From Membranipora membranacea (lineage: Eukaryota; Bryozoa; Gymnolaemata; Cheilostomatida; Membraniporidae): DNA of 64,000 bases. Within the stretch, counting starts at the first letter, position 1. Each line of letters opens with the position of its first letter. Both the position numbers and the translations under genes were made by a program. The DNA lies in NCBI GenBank assembly GCA_914767715.1, contig OU612069.1:2048001-2112000 (forward strand), in the 5' to 3' direction. This document shows positions 36,001-48,500 of the stretch, one piece after another. The notes below the pieces were generated by a model. The model saw nothing but the letters and a program-made list of their open reading frames with translations, made no database searches and was not told the DNA's origin.

Positions 36001-39000
36001 TATTATTCACTGCGTGCTGCCTGGCATCTTTGTTGAAAAATGTGTATGCAAACAGTGAAGTGACAGCGTGTTACATCGTGTGTGTTCTTCCAATTGTGTC
36101 GATACACAATTTAGAATATTAATTTGACTCATTTTTCTGCAAATTACTGCCACAACTATGACAATGTGATTGTTGCTTTTCTAGCTTCATGTGAGGAACA
36201 AAGGACATCATTTAAAATTCAGACAGAGGTCAAAGGGCATGTTAAGGTCGTGAATAGCGATGTAATGAAATAATGTTTTAATGTATTCTTTTTCGTGATA
36301 AAATTAATTTTCAGTTAATTAGATATATTGTAATTTAATTACAGGAACAAGTAACACAGTTGTAGTCAGCAACAGCCAATCACCAGTCCGATTTTCATCT
36401 CCAGACAACCAATCATCTATCAGATTCTCTCTGACATCACAGCCTAATAGTACTGTCATCTCAGCCATGCAGACACAAGGTAATGGATAGAATCACAATT
36501 ACACAAAATGTCAAGTGTAATGGCATATATTGTCACTTTAATTGCCCTCTTTCTAAAGTATTATTGTGTCAGGGGCACAGAGGCTACAGAAACAGGGGCA
36601 ATTCAATGAGTTAAGTGCACGTGGTGGTAGCATATTACTGTCATACTGGCAACTTTTTACAATCTTTGAGGCTTTCTTGTGGGTTATCACAGTTGAATAC
36701 TCGGTGAATAATTCTGGAATTGGTTAAGCAAAAATAAGTTGTAGTCTTCATTCGATTTAACCTGTCACCCATTATCAAAGTTATCCTACAAAGCCAGTAT
36801 ATTTGGCATGTCAATGTTTGATTGGTTACTAAATTTAGATGCTAGCCAATCGCTATCATCCAATGATAGCAGTGGAGCTTCACTCATGCTCGGGAGGAAA
36901 GGCCTGAAAATACAGGGACCTCTGCTAACCTCCCCTCAAACTCCTACTCCGGGTAAGAATGGTGATCCCAGGCTTGAAGATTCAACTTTAGTCGGCATAA
37001 GCATCAGCTAAGCATCTAGATGGTATCACTTACCTACGGTAACTCCTCTATAGTGTGTTACAAGCTCTCTTGGAGACAATGCTCTCATTCACCCCTCCCT
37101 GTGTCAAATGGTTCTATTGAATATCTCAACAGCATTAAGATGCCCCCACATGTTGATTATTACATAGCACAACATGTTTCTGCTTCTTTGATGGTGAACC
37201 AATGGAAGGTGACAATCAAGACTCAAAAAACTGAAAGCATGATCATTTGAGGCAAATTATTTGTTGATATATTCACAGATCAGCCACAGCAGATTTTGTT
37301 AGACAGATCTCAGTCTAAAGAACAGATAACTACTAAACCTGCCACACTACAGGCTCTTACTAAACTATCAGCATCCGCTAACTCAGGTTTGATATGATCT
37401 TGTTCAATATCTCAGCATTTTCTCTTGGAATAGCTTATCCCTCCCCCCCCCCCCCCAATAACAGAAATACTAATGTTACGATGATGTCAAGGGCTAGCAA
37501 GTCCTAGACTATTCCAGCGAATAAATTTAGAGTACTTGTGAGAAATATGCAGCATCCCTCCAAGAAAATTTATCCAGACTTGGAAATGTGATAAGTGGAG
37601 CCCAAAAGATTTCCTAGATCATGCAGTTGTTTCTCTGTCCATGTTTATAATTGTTTTGCCATCACTATAATCCACCCTTATCTTCTTCCTTCAGGTGCTG
37701 CTGCTCTGGGGAAAGCAGCATTGCTAATGTCAAGGTCAGGCACACCAACTCAAATAACCCAGATAGGGGGCGCTGTGAGCAGTGGCAGCCAATCAGGAAG
37801 CGGAGCTACTCATCAGCTCATTGGTAAATTCAAAAATTGTTATATCCATTGAAGAGGTGTATTGTATTGGCAGCCAATGGGTTCAAATAACCTGTTTATC
37901 AAAAGCGTGTACCACTTCCGGTTCAACATAACAGATATATCCCTAAATGAGTCAGTATGTCTGTTGCTGGTCATCTGGCTGCAGTCTTACTGATGGTCTG
38001 GGATCTTCAGTAAGACAACCGTTTTCTTAATGATAAAGAAATTAGTAACACTAATGATATGTCATTTCGTTGCAGGAATACCGCAGCAGGGAGGGGCGAC
38101 TACTTCCACCTCCAATACAATTAATCTTCAAAATATCACAGGTCTACAGGCTGTACAAGGTCTTCATAATGTGCAGGTAATAATGATGACTAATAGGGTG
38201 CCTGCACACCAATAGTCAAAGTTCTCAGACTTGGGTAAAGTTATTATTGACACGTTTTACAAAAAATCTTGACATCTTCTGTGCAGCTAGTGATGGCAAA
38301 TTTGCTCAATCTATACATATTTGTTTGGCATAAATACAATAATTACAATAAGCCGTTGATTAGGATACAGAAGGTTTTCGGATATTATCGAAAAAGTAAC
38401 AGTTCAAGGACAGAACCTAAAGCTTTACCATTCATCTCAGAGTACAAGGTCTGAATATATATATATGTATTACATATTTAGGTGACCTTCCAATCCAGCT
38501 TGCATTTTTTTCCCCATGGACATGGGTCTTGCTAAAATACCAAAAAATACTAAATTTATCATTAGGGTCAGCATATCAGAGAGAATATCGTACATCTTTG
38601 TCATAATTTGGGTCACTACATAAAATCCTATCTCTGACCTGGTGTAGAAGTAGTAACAGCTTAGCTGCTGATGCTTATCTTTCTGGCCAGGTTGGATGGA
38701 GATGAGAATTTTATTACTAGAGCAAATGAGACATGACAATTCCATATTAAGATGTCACTGGGCCGTAAGGCCAAACACTGGCCATCCAAATTTGATGCAT
38801 CTTCAGGCTGAAATTGATAACAGCCAGATGACTTATTGAAACCCTCATTTCATTCGGTCAGAAGTATGTGACAACTAGGCATAAAGTTTTCTCTTTAGCA
38901 AGACTTTATATCTACATTATCACATCCCATATATTATCCAGGTATCTCTCACGAACCTTGGTCAGGGTGGAGGTATAGCTGTCCCCGTATCGTTGATTGG

Positions 39001-41806
39001 TAGCATGTCAGGATCTCAGCCTATATTCCTTAGCGGACCTCTGAACATGGTGGATAACTCATCAAATAACCAGCAGCAGGTCTGTCTAATACCAGTGAAT
39101 CTTCCAAATTATATTTTTCATCAATTATGCATTAACATATTTGCGACTTATTTTTTCTTCTCTTTTCTTTTGGGTACTGTGTAAAACACCCTCAACGGAT
39201 GAGTACTTACCAAAGTATAGCTCATATACGTATCATAAATATCATTTCTCTTGGAATCTTGTAAAAAAATATAAAAAACTTTCATCTTGTTACTAACCCG
39301 GGCAAATTGCAATCATACAATATTATTTTCACTCAGCCATTAAAACAGAGCGGGAGACTGACCAAGACCCGAAGCACCCTGCATTATCAATGTAAAATCT
39401 TTTCTCATCAACTTTGGCAAAACATGTCTTCGATAGTAACACAGTCTGATGTTAACCATGTTCTATATTTATTTATTTCTAACAGGCTACCCTGCTTACT
39501 CAGAGCTCAAGTGCTGTTGTTGCCCAACCAAGATCCATTGTGGTATCAACACAAGGTTGGTGGTCTAATAATAATTATTCTGCTTTCCCTGTGATAGTTT
39601 TCAAATTCAGCCTTCTTTAAAGACTACCCAAAGACCAATGCATGTTTTAGTCAGGCAGTTTCTTATAACAAAGTTATATCGGATGTATTTTGTAATATAT
39701 AAATGCATAAGGTTAAATCAATGGTTTTGCAAGGAGCAGCATTTTCTTGGCTAGAGCTTGCTTTTGATGGTTTGAGCTGATGTAAAATTACAAGGTTCAG
39801 TAAATTCCATAAATTGCAAGCCTCTGCTAACTTTCCTCTTGTGGATACATCGTTTATCTAAGGTATTTGAGCAAAGCATTCCTTTGGACAGTTGCTGCAA
39901 GTGGCATTATTGGCTATTTGCAACCATCGTCAGGCAGAAATTTGTTGATAATTGAGTGCCACTACGAACAATCTGGGCAGAGTTTGAGCACAATCTTTTA
40001 TCAGACTATTTCATTTTTCTCAGCAGGTGAATATATATTTGTATATTTTAGCTGGTGGTAACCAACAGATACTGAGTGGTCATCAGGGGCTGATAACTCT
40101 ACCTGTTGGCTCCACTTTGGCCCAGCAGATTTTGGCAGCAAATAAGCAGAGACAGGGTCAGCAGCTTAACGTGGTCAGCGCTCAGCAGATTGCAAGTCCT
40201 AGGATATTTCCTCCCCAGCACACTCAACAAGTGCAGTTAGCCACTCCAGCTGTTCATCAAACAGCCAACCAGAAACCCCCAAGCATCCAACTACTGGCCA
40301 ATCAGCAAGGCCAGATACAAATAGGTCACATCACTCAAGCCAATCAGCAGCAGTCTAATGTACAAGTTGGCCATCAGATCTTAACAGGCAACACTGGGCA
40401 AATACAAGTCCGCACTTCACAAACGACTCCCCAGGTGTGTACTCCTTATTTTGAATTTTAAAATTTACTTTCCATATTCAACTAAGCATTGGAATTAGAG
40501 AATGACCTTTCCTCCTATGAGTAAAATCAAGGAGTAAAAGGGCGGAGCGGCAACTAAAATTTGTTTACAATGAGGTATTATGGCACATCTGGTTCTTCAT
40601 GGAATCATGGCAAGATGAAAGTTTTCTTAATTGTCCCACTAGAGAAATATTGGCTGATTCTTCTCAAATATGACTGATGAACTTTTAAATTCTAATATAG
40701 AGGCAGAGGCATCATAGGGTAACTGAAATGCTTAGTTGCCACTCCTCTCTTTTACTCCTTGGTTTTACTCATTGATATTAATGTTTGTTGTACTTCTAAA
40801 TTCACTTATTTTGTTTCAATCTTATTTCAGAGGACGAGTTCTATGCATGTTTTCCAACAGTCAAGTCTTGTTCAGCAGCAACAGCAGGGTGCCAATCAGG
40901 TGAGAATTATCGAAATAAATAAATAAGGAACAGCGACGCTTTACTGAAGCAAATAATCACTATTACATCACTCAAACGTAAATCTCATTTGATCTTTCAA
41001 TTAGACAAAGTCATCCCCTAACCGCTTATTCAGAATTTATAAAGTTATTTAAAAATGTCAGCGATTTGTGAGCGAAACCCTAGCTGGTCTTGCTCCCTCA
41101 CTGGGTATGCGAACTGATTTCGAATTTGGCTGATTTTAATTGAAAGACTCCCCAAGTTTGTGTATTGAGAATTTGTCCAGTGGTCTAAACATTTAATCAA
41201 AATACTTAGACATCCGTTAAGTTTATATGAACTCGCCTAGTACGTGCCAAGAAAACTTTTAGCATTCCCTTGTTGTTATTTTATAAGGTTGTGGGATGGA
41301 TCTTCAGGGCTTGAAATATCATTTAAATTCACTCGGATTTTAACCATTTATCTAAAAATATGGCATGTTATAGAACAAGAAATGCGCCTGATCATTGGCT
41401 TTCTGTCGACAGTGCTCCCACTTGCGTATTTTCTGCACCCGAATATGTGATCTGCCCTAAATTTATATGTATGTGATCCGCCCTAGATTAACTTGCGGAT
41501 ACTAAAACTATAGCAGACATTCCTCGAAGCTCATTGAATACCTCAATATACCATCTGATGTTTTAGATAACACCACAGCACATTAATATAATAACCTCAG
41601 GGCAGCCAGCCTCCGCCTCGTCAGGACAGCAGCAGGTCCTACATATACCACAGAATATATCTATAGCTCATATCGGACAAACAGGCAGCAGACAAACAGC
41701 TCTGCCTCAACAAAAACAACAACAACAAAAACAACAACAGCAGATTAGTCAGGCAGCGCAGCAGAAGAAAGTATTCAGACAGAACGAACAATCCGGAGAG
41801 AAATAG
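30011..41806 (+). CDS. SUPT20H: SPT20 homologue, SAGA complex subunit, 20 exons
   Basis: Exons: 30011-30067, 30405-30530, 31585-31749, 32112-32294, 32724-32917, 33380-33533, 33722-33775, 34582-34704, 35277-35465, 35786-35936, 36345-36479, 36839-36952, 37279-37386, 37695-37823, 38076-38176, 38942-39079, 39486-39555, 40052-40434, 40831-40899 and 41567-41806. Every junction is GT-AG with matching phase, totalling 2883 nt (960 residues). The N-terminal third is the conserved Spt20 domain: LLELYLKQ, SLNTLVINLKPLDQGYSV, LVDLLEQSQPELFYDGCIIAEIRD in overlapping short blocks, and LATSEPLCLDPSPAV. The C-terminal half is Gln/Ser-rich and low in order, as in animal SPT20. The protein scaffolds SAGA, a nuclear histone-acetylating co-activator. 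Longer than human SUPT20H (about 780 residues) because of the Gln-rich tail. Two start ATGs six bases apart (30011, 30017) are both possible. Confidence 0.9.
30648..31152. mobile_element. MITE with ~100-bp inverted arms in SUPT20H intron 2
   Basis: The left arm runs from GACAGTTTTCTGAGCTC through CTCTCTCCAGTTTGGTAC and AACCCACGCCGCATAGG; the right arm carries the same sequence inverted, ending GAGCTCAGAAAACTGTC. The arms are about 90% alike by eye, suggesting a fairly recent insertion. Interior of about 300 bp is non-coding. Confidence 0.8.
31741..31860 (+). repeat. Tandem repeat of a splice donor, five copies
   Basis: The donor of SUPT20H exon 3 (CTACACT/GTAAGT) is followed by four more near-copies, so donor sites begin at 31750, 31775, 31800, 31826 and 31852. 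The unit is about 25-26 bp (CCCTACACTGTAAGTAATTA core). The fourth copy reads GTATGT. Using a later donor would shift the frame, unlike the SLAIN case. Confidence 0.8.
34969..35235. repeat. Minisatellites in SUPT20H intron
   Basis: Two copies of GCAATCAGACATACAAACT 26 bp apart (34969, 34995), then from about 35073 four diverged units of about 44 bp built on ACTAGTGTTGATACGATGTT. Confidence 0.65.
39618..39665 (+). repeat. End fragment of the ACCAATGCA MITE family
   Basis: GACTACCCAAAGACCAATGC, then TTTTAGTCAGGCAGTTTCTT, matches the left end of the element at 18394; no right end found nearby. Confidence 0.5.
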
Positions 41807-42558
41807 AGTCTTTGTTTTGGAGCACACTGCATTTTGTTTTATTTTTTTGTTAATAAGGTGCATAACATGTTCTAATGATCGATTGATTGAATACAAGATT
41901 AATATCCAAATGATACATCTCTAGTAGTATTGAGTGAAGAATAATTGACGTACAAGTGTGTCCTTGTTAAATCAGAAAACTCCTGACTTGATGGTTGTCG
42001 TGTCTTACGATCAACTTCTTCAGCAGATAGCTTCATCATATCAATCAGGAATACTATTATGATATATACAGGAACGCAACAAAGTGAACACAATAAAAAC
42101 TACATCATTTTATTTAAAAACTCATTTTATACAGTTCTTCAACTCCGGACACTGGTCTGGATTAACGTACGAGTAATACATCACAATTAATATTGGCTTT
42201 TGAGTGTGTCCTTGTCAAACCAGAAATCTTCTGTCTTGATGGCTGTCATGACTTATGATCAACTTCTTCCACCATGCCGCTTCATTTTATCAAGAAGAGA
42301 ATCTATGATTCATACACGGAAACAACAAAAAGTAGAATAACGCAAATAATGCCATTTGAGCTGTTAACAAAAATATAGTTAAACATTCTATACTCACAAT
42401 AAGTTCATCAAATCAGAACACTCCTGACTTGATAGTCATCAATAAGGTTTGTTAGGTTCACCACATCCACCAAATGGCTTCATTTATATCAATCAGGAAT
42501 GTTGTGATAAGTTCACAAAAAGTGTGTCTGCTGAGGTTACATTACAATACTGTGTGCT
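41807..42558. repeat. SUPT20H 3' flank with three diverged ~240-bp units
   Basis: Blocks at about 41940-42060, 42200-42310 and 42405-42510 share, in order, the core TCCTGACTTGATGG, a GATCAACTTCTTC stretch and TATCAATCAGGAAT. They appear to be an old triplication between SUPT20H and the convergent caspase gene. No intact frame is shared by all three. Confidence 0.55.
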
Positions 42559-45500
42559 TTATGACAGCACCCAATCAGTTGCCTCAGTAGGTTTATTAGC
42601 TTCAGTAGATTGAGCGACTTCAGTAGATCTATCTGGATCAGTAGCTTTAGTGGTTTCAGTAGATTTATCTGGATCAGTATCTGTTTTCACTGTTTTGTTA
42701 TCATCACCATCTGAAATTATGAAACAAAGTTTGGGCAAAAACAATTAGGAAAAATCTCGTCAGCTATAATTTCTCAATAGTATTCACAGATTATGTTATA
42801 GTAGAGTGATACCACCACTTCACAAACAAAGGCCCAGATAATTACTCCTAAAATGGCATTTTATATTTTTTCAATAATTTCCAGATTCAACTCAACATTT
42901 GAATTGATGAGTGTGCCTTCCCTCAATGCGTAAAACCATGATATTTATATTTGTTCTATTTCCTTCTTTAATTTGGTTTGAACCTCTTTCATAAGATTAG
43001 TTCTTGACATGCTTTCCAGCAGTTAGTCCAGTAGCAACCGCAAGCTATGTATCAGGTGAGAATTATTGAAAATCTATACAGGGGACCTTTAATTTAGGAT
43101 GAGAGATAACATTTATCATCGGCTCAATAAAATAACATTGATGGGCTTCTAAATTTGGTTAGCTTTGCAAGATATTCTTTAGTGAAAGCGCTGAGCTTAT
43201 CTTCTGCCAACCTGAAATAATCAATGATGTTATATTACAAAGCTGACGCAACACAACACAATATCCTGTGTATTCACTAACAAGATGAAAATACAATGCA
43301 TTCTATAAGAAAACTGGAGCACCCATGTGCAATCTGCCTGAATTGCAGCGCAGCCAGACCCTAAGGCCTAAAGGTACGCATTGCTGAGTGCTGATCTTCC
43401 TCAATCGGCTGTGATGTTAACACCATTGAATATTTAAAAATTCACATCAAAGGTGAAGGCAACTTTTGAAGAGTCTCTCTCTGAATATACTATTACCCCT
43501 ACCCTGATGCCTAATTCATTACCAACAAAGCTTTTCAGGCATCAGAATTGAGGTTATGCAGGGAGTTGGGTTATGGCATCCCTATCATTTTGGAAATTGA
43601 AGCTGCCATTTTGTTATCTCATTTGCAAAATGGATTCTGTTTATAGTGCAATGATTGTGGCTGCGTGATGATAGAAGACCATTAAAGGTAAATCAATGTC
43701 AATCGTTCCACCATAAACTCAGTCTGTCTTATTTAGTGACATGAAAAGCTGCTTCAAAAGCTGCCTTTGCCTTTTAGGCTCTCCGTCTCTTTCAAAGATC
43801 AGCTTTGCCTTCACCGCTGAGAGTTTACCGCAACAGCATGAATATGTACTAGACCCTATGCCTTAACATTCGCCTGCTCAATTATTAATCTTATTATTGT
43901 GTTCGAAAAGTAATGTTTAGTTCTTTTTTTGCTATGTTGAATATCTAGAAACATTGCATCAATATCTCCAACCTCACTTAAAACCATGAAGGTAAAGGAT
44001 GAATTAGATTATACCGACTATACTGTGTCCTAGAAAAAAGCTGCATCATAGCGGAGCGCATTAATCTAGATTTGTGAATGCCCGACTACTTTGTATGTTT
44101 GTTTAATTTTAAATACTCGCTCTCTCCAGAGACTTTTACCCAAAGTAACATCTGCTAAACAGATTATTGCTAGTACCTTTAGTACCCTTGGGAAACAGAT
44201 AGACCCTCCTGTTGTCTAGGAAGGTACATATTCGAGTCGGGTGTTGAGCTCCCTTCTTCTCTTTCCGATTCTCCTTTACAGCAATTACCTGTCTTTTCGC
44301 TGTCACGGTTCTTACCTTTGATTGTACCTATAAGTGCCACAAATACAGCCTTGATGGAGTAATTAATGATAACATGATAAGTTTTTCAGAATCTTAAATA
44401 TTGAACTTTCATATTACCACCATGCCCCCCCCCCTTCCCGCCAAAACATGTGATACTTCTTGACCAGAGTATTGTCCGTCATTCTACAGGGAAAATCAGA
44501 CGGTATAATAAAGTTCCAACTGAAAGCAAACACTCCAGAGTGTTAATGTAAGCTTGAGTTTAGAGCTAGACCTAAAGGTGATTGTGAACGATTTATTAAA
44601 ATGGTACATTTTAAGTACTTTTTCATCTCACCTTAGAGTGGAAATCGGGTGAAACTGGGCCCAAGGTGTTTATGAACCAAGAGCAATATTATTTAATAGG
44701 ATGAGAACTCTAGAATGATACCAACAAGCTGATTCTTTCACAATCAGTATAATGTTAGCTGACACTTAATTTACTGGGCTGGGTTGGATTGAGTTGGCCT
44801 AGTTCCAATATTCAGGACTTCTTGTCAAGGGGAGTGCAAACCTTGATAGCAATCTTGATTCGACCAACAAGCACTACTATGTACTAGTAATTGATAGTAC
44901 AACAGATTGAGAAGGTATTTATAAAGCTAAATAATAACATCATTATAATATTGGCCCAAAACAAGGATTCAGGCTGATACAGTTCTTTCATTTCTGTCAC
45001 TGCAGCTCGGAAGCATTTTTAAAAGCATGCGGAATGCCACTACCAGAACTAATATGAAATAAGATTATAAGAAAAGCCTAATTACATATTATAGAGAACA
45101 TACCCTTTGAAACATCTGCTCTAGATGCATGTGATGGGAGTGTTTGTAAAGTACATCAATGACAGCGCGTATAAAAACTGATCCAATAGAACTTCGAGCT
45201 GATTTATGTTCTGAAAGAAAACAATAATAATTTATCTTGCAGTATGCCGAGTAGATGATAAGCTATTAGCTAGAAATAGATGGTTTATGCTGACAAATAG
45301 CAAGACGACATTATTAAAGCTGTGGAAATATGGTCTTTCCACCATCATGCATACATGCGTGAAGAAACAAATATATTCAAAAAAGTTCTTTTTCATAGTC
45401 TCCAATAATTTTTAAGGTTTCAAAACCCATGCGACGGATTGGAATATTGTGTTAGAGATATTTTTTATTATGAGCAAAACAAGTGGCTGTGGCTATTGCT

Positions 45501-48500
45501 TTTGGCATGCACCATATATTTGAGTTGCACTCTCTCTTCTACATTTCAACGATACCTAATGGACGTTCGCATATAGATGTTGTCAAAGAATGGTCATGCC
45601 TTGTTTAATGATGACTGAATAAACTCTTACAAAAGATATCCAAAGATAGGATTCCTTTTAACTAACAAATATGGTTGACATTAGTTGGAAAATTATTACT
45701 AGACTAGAAATTTAGCTCACTCACTGGGGAAGCAAGATAACCACACACATAGGTCATCAGTCTCTGCTCGCTTTCCTGTAATGTCTGTGTTCTTCAATTT
45801 CTCAGACGATATAACCTTTGTATTTGATTCACCATCCTCATTCTCACTATATTCATCGCCTGAGATACCATCATCAGACATCTCTTCTCGGGTTCCTACT
45901 TGTAACTCCCTCTTTTCTGGTGGCAAAACTTCATCTGTCTTCCTCATATCTGAAGTCGGACCAGTATCCACCTCAGATATCTCTATGGTGAAAAAAGTCT
46001 GCGCTTATTGACAGCTTTTCATCTTCGCAAAATACTATAACACCGAATTTGCAAGGGTTTCTAATTTCCACACAGCACCACAATGATCGCAAATGTGGCA
46101 GTCACTCAAACTTAATAAGCAGCATATTCAATCATATTTATCAACCTTTACAAATCAAGATAGAATACATTGAGACATATCATAATTAACACATGACTAA
46201 TACCAAGGAGTAACAGCTAATACGTTGTGCGTTTTAAATAATGGCTGGTTCACATTGTCCCAGATGACATTGGGATGCCATCCCAGATGCTTATCCCAGA
46301 TGGTCCAGGTCTTACGTTCACATTATAAAATTCATCTCAGACAAGCAGTTAGGTTTTTGTCTGGGATAGTGCTGGGATGATGTTCACATTGTTTAGGATC
46401 GTCCCTGATAGTCCCAGATCAACCCAGATCATCCCAGATCATCCAAGACCAAATGTCTGGTTCACATAGCACCCAGACGCAAAATGAGTCTGGGTCAAGG
46501 GATAGAATCAGGAAAGTTTGACGCTTACGAACTTTCCAGATGCTGACCCAGACAGTCTGGGATTGTGTCTTCTTCATGTTCACATTGACTGAGATGGCTA
46601 TCTGGGACAATGTGCACCAGCCATAAGAGTAGGGAGTGAGTTAAATCTCACTACCTCCTCTAAAACTTTTTTGAAAACCCATTTCCGCGTTACCTCTAAG
46701 TTTTTTTTAGTAAGTGGCTGTGAAAAATGACATTTTTTGCCTCACATCTTTTATAACATTGCCAAAAAAATCCAACTTATGATACCATATGAAATGATTC
46801 ATTAGCAGTTTTGCAACATATATGTCGATGTTCGGATCAATCAGACACATTAACCGACAACCTTGAAGCAAGAGTTTTATGCAATCCCAAACAATTTCAA
46901 GATCCTTGGCTTGATGTTGTTGGGCGCCGAATTGATCAGCTACGGATGAAGCTGAGTCACACCAAGTAGGTTAATTTAGAGAACTAGAGGTTTGTGGATT
47001 GGACATTTATTCCGGAATATCCATTTCTTCATAGAAGTTCTAGAATATGTAACTCTCTATTCTCACCTTTGTTATTACAGGTTTGGACAATCACCCACTT
47101 TGGCTTTCCTGTCATCGCTTTGAAGGATCTATGAGCTAAACTCTTGTATACCGAAGACAGCATTACCTGTTGCGATTTATCATCTTGAACCCAGCCTTCC
47201 CCACCATGAGCCATTATAACCAAAACAAACATTTTGTGATTGCTGTATGTCGCTTTATGTTGTTCTGTTTTGCTCTCTTCAATCACATCATCTAGCGCTT
47301 TGAATATAAGCTAAAAATGGAAGTAGAATGAATAAGAAACAATCTGAGTTAAAAATAGTCATATTCCAATGCCTGAAGCCAAACTTGACCAGACTTTTTA
47401 CTAAACTTGCCTGCATTTGGGGTTGCTCGCCCTCCAGTGATAAGCCTCTTATAAGTGGCTAATCAATAATTCTCTGAGTTAAGATTTTGTAACATTTTGT
47501 GTAAATTAATGGAAGTTTTAGATCACCGTACCAAAATAAAATCTAAAATATTCAACCTTGATCAGCTTTGACAGCGTAATTGAACACTCAATCAAAACTA
47601 TCATGCAAGAGAGAGGAAGGGCAATTCACACTCTAGTATTGTGTGCATTATCCTAACTTCCCTCTTCCAAACTAAGAGTGTTGATCACTTAGTTAGCCAC
47701 TAAAGAACAGGTTTTGCAGTAGTTAAGTAAAAGGACTCAATTTTTAAAATGAATTGAGTGATCAGTCATGTTAAAATCAGTATTTATGTAGGTGATTTTC
47801 CAACTGCCCCATCAGTATCTGCATGGAGTAAACCAAGAAACAAGTCAATACCAAAGAAGGTGTGTGCCTCACAGTAAAGTTCAACATGCCTCGACATACT
47901 GTCCTTGCAAACCAAAGACAGACTTGGTTATTCGGTCTTACAAAGAAAATATATTATTGTCGGAGGAAACTGGTGCGCTGGTGAGAAAATTGTTTCACTT
48001 ATACAGAGGCAAGTATGGCATCAAACTTTTTGCATTGTTATCAGGGTGACATGGCTTTGCGCCTATGTCCGCTTTTACATTTCTGGTAAATTTGAGCTGC
48101 CAGGCAGGCACAACCCCAAACTACAAGGTAAACGGGACAGAGAGTGCATCTGAATGGATTTTGCAACTGCACACAAACAAGAAACGGAAAGCAAAGTCAT
48201 TTATCGTCACATATTGGAATAACTTATAGCACCTTTCCATTTTTAGCTATCCTTTTCTTTCATTATAATAATTAAAGGATTTATCAAAGTGTTTAGCAAA
48301 TAGCATTGATAAATCTGTAAAAGACTCACTCGATTTTCTAAGCCAATAAACATCGAGATAACACTTTGGCATAGTGTGTCATAAGTTCCAAGTTGACCTG
48401 ATTTCAGATCAGCAATATCCTACAACATCCAAACAGCTTTTAATTTTCCTTGAATATACGCAAAGTAACAAGGTCTATCTAATTGGACCTGTTGTCATTA

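Noticed and set aside
37440-37455. Poly-C run as a regulatory element
   Set aside because: A simple homopolymer in an intron; probably also prone to sequencing error.
45781-46011. Plus-strand Ser-rich ORF over the caspase linker
   Set aside because: Antisense shadow of the p20-p10 linker exon.
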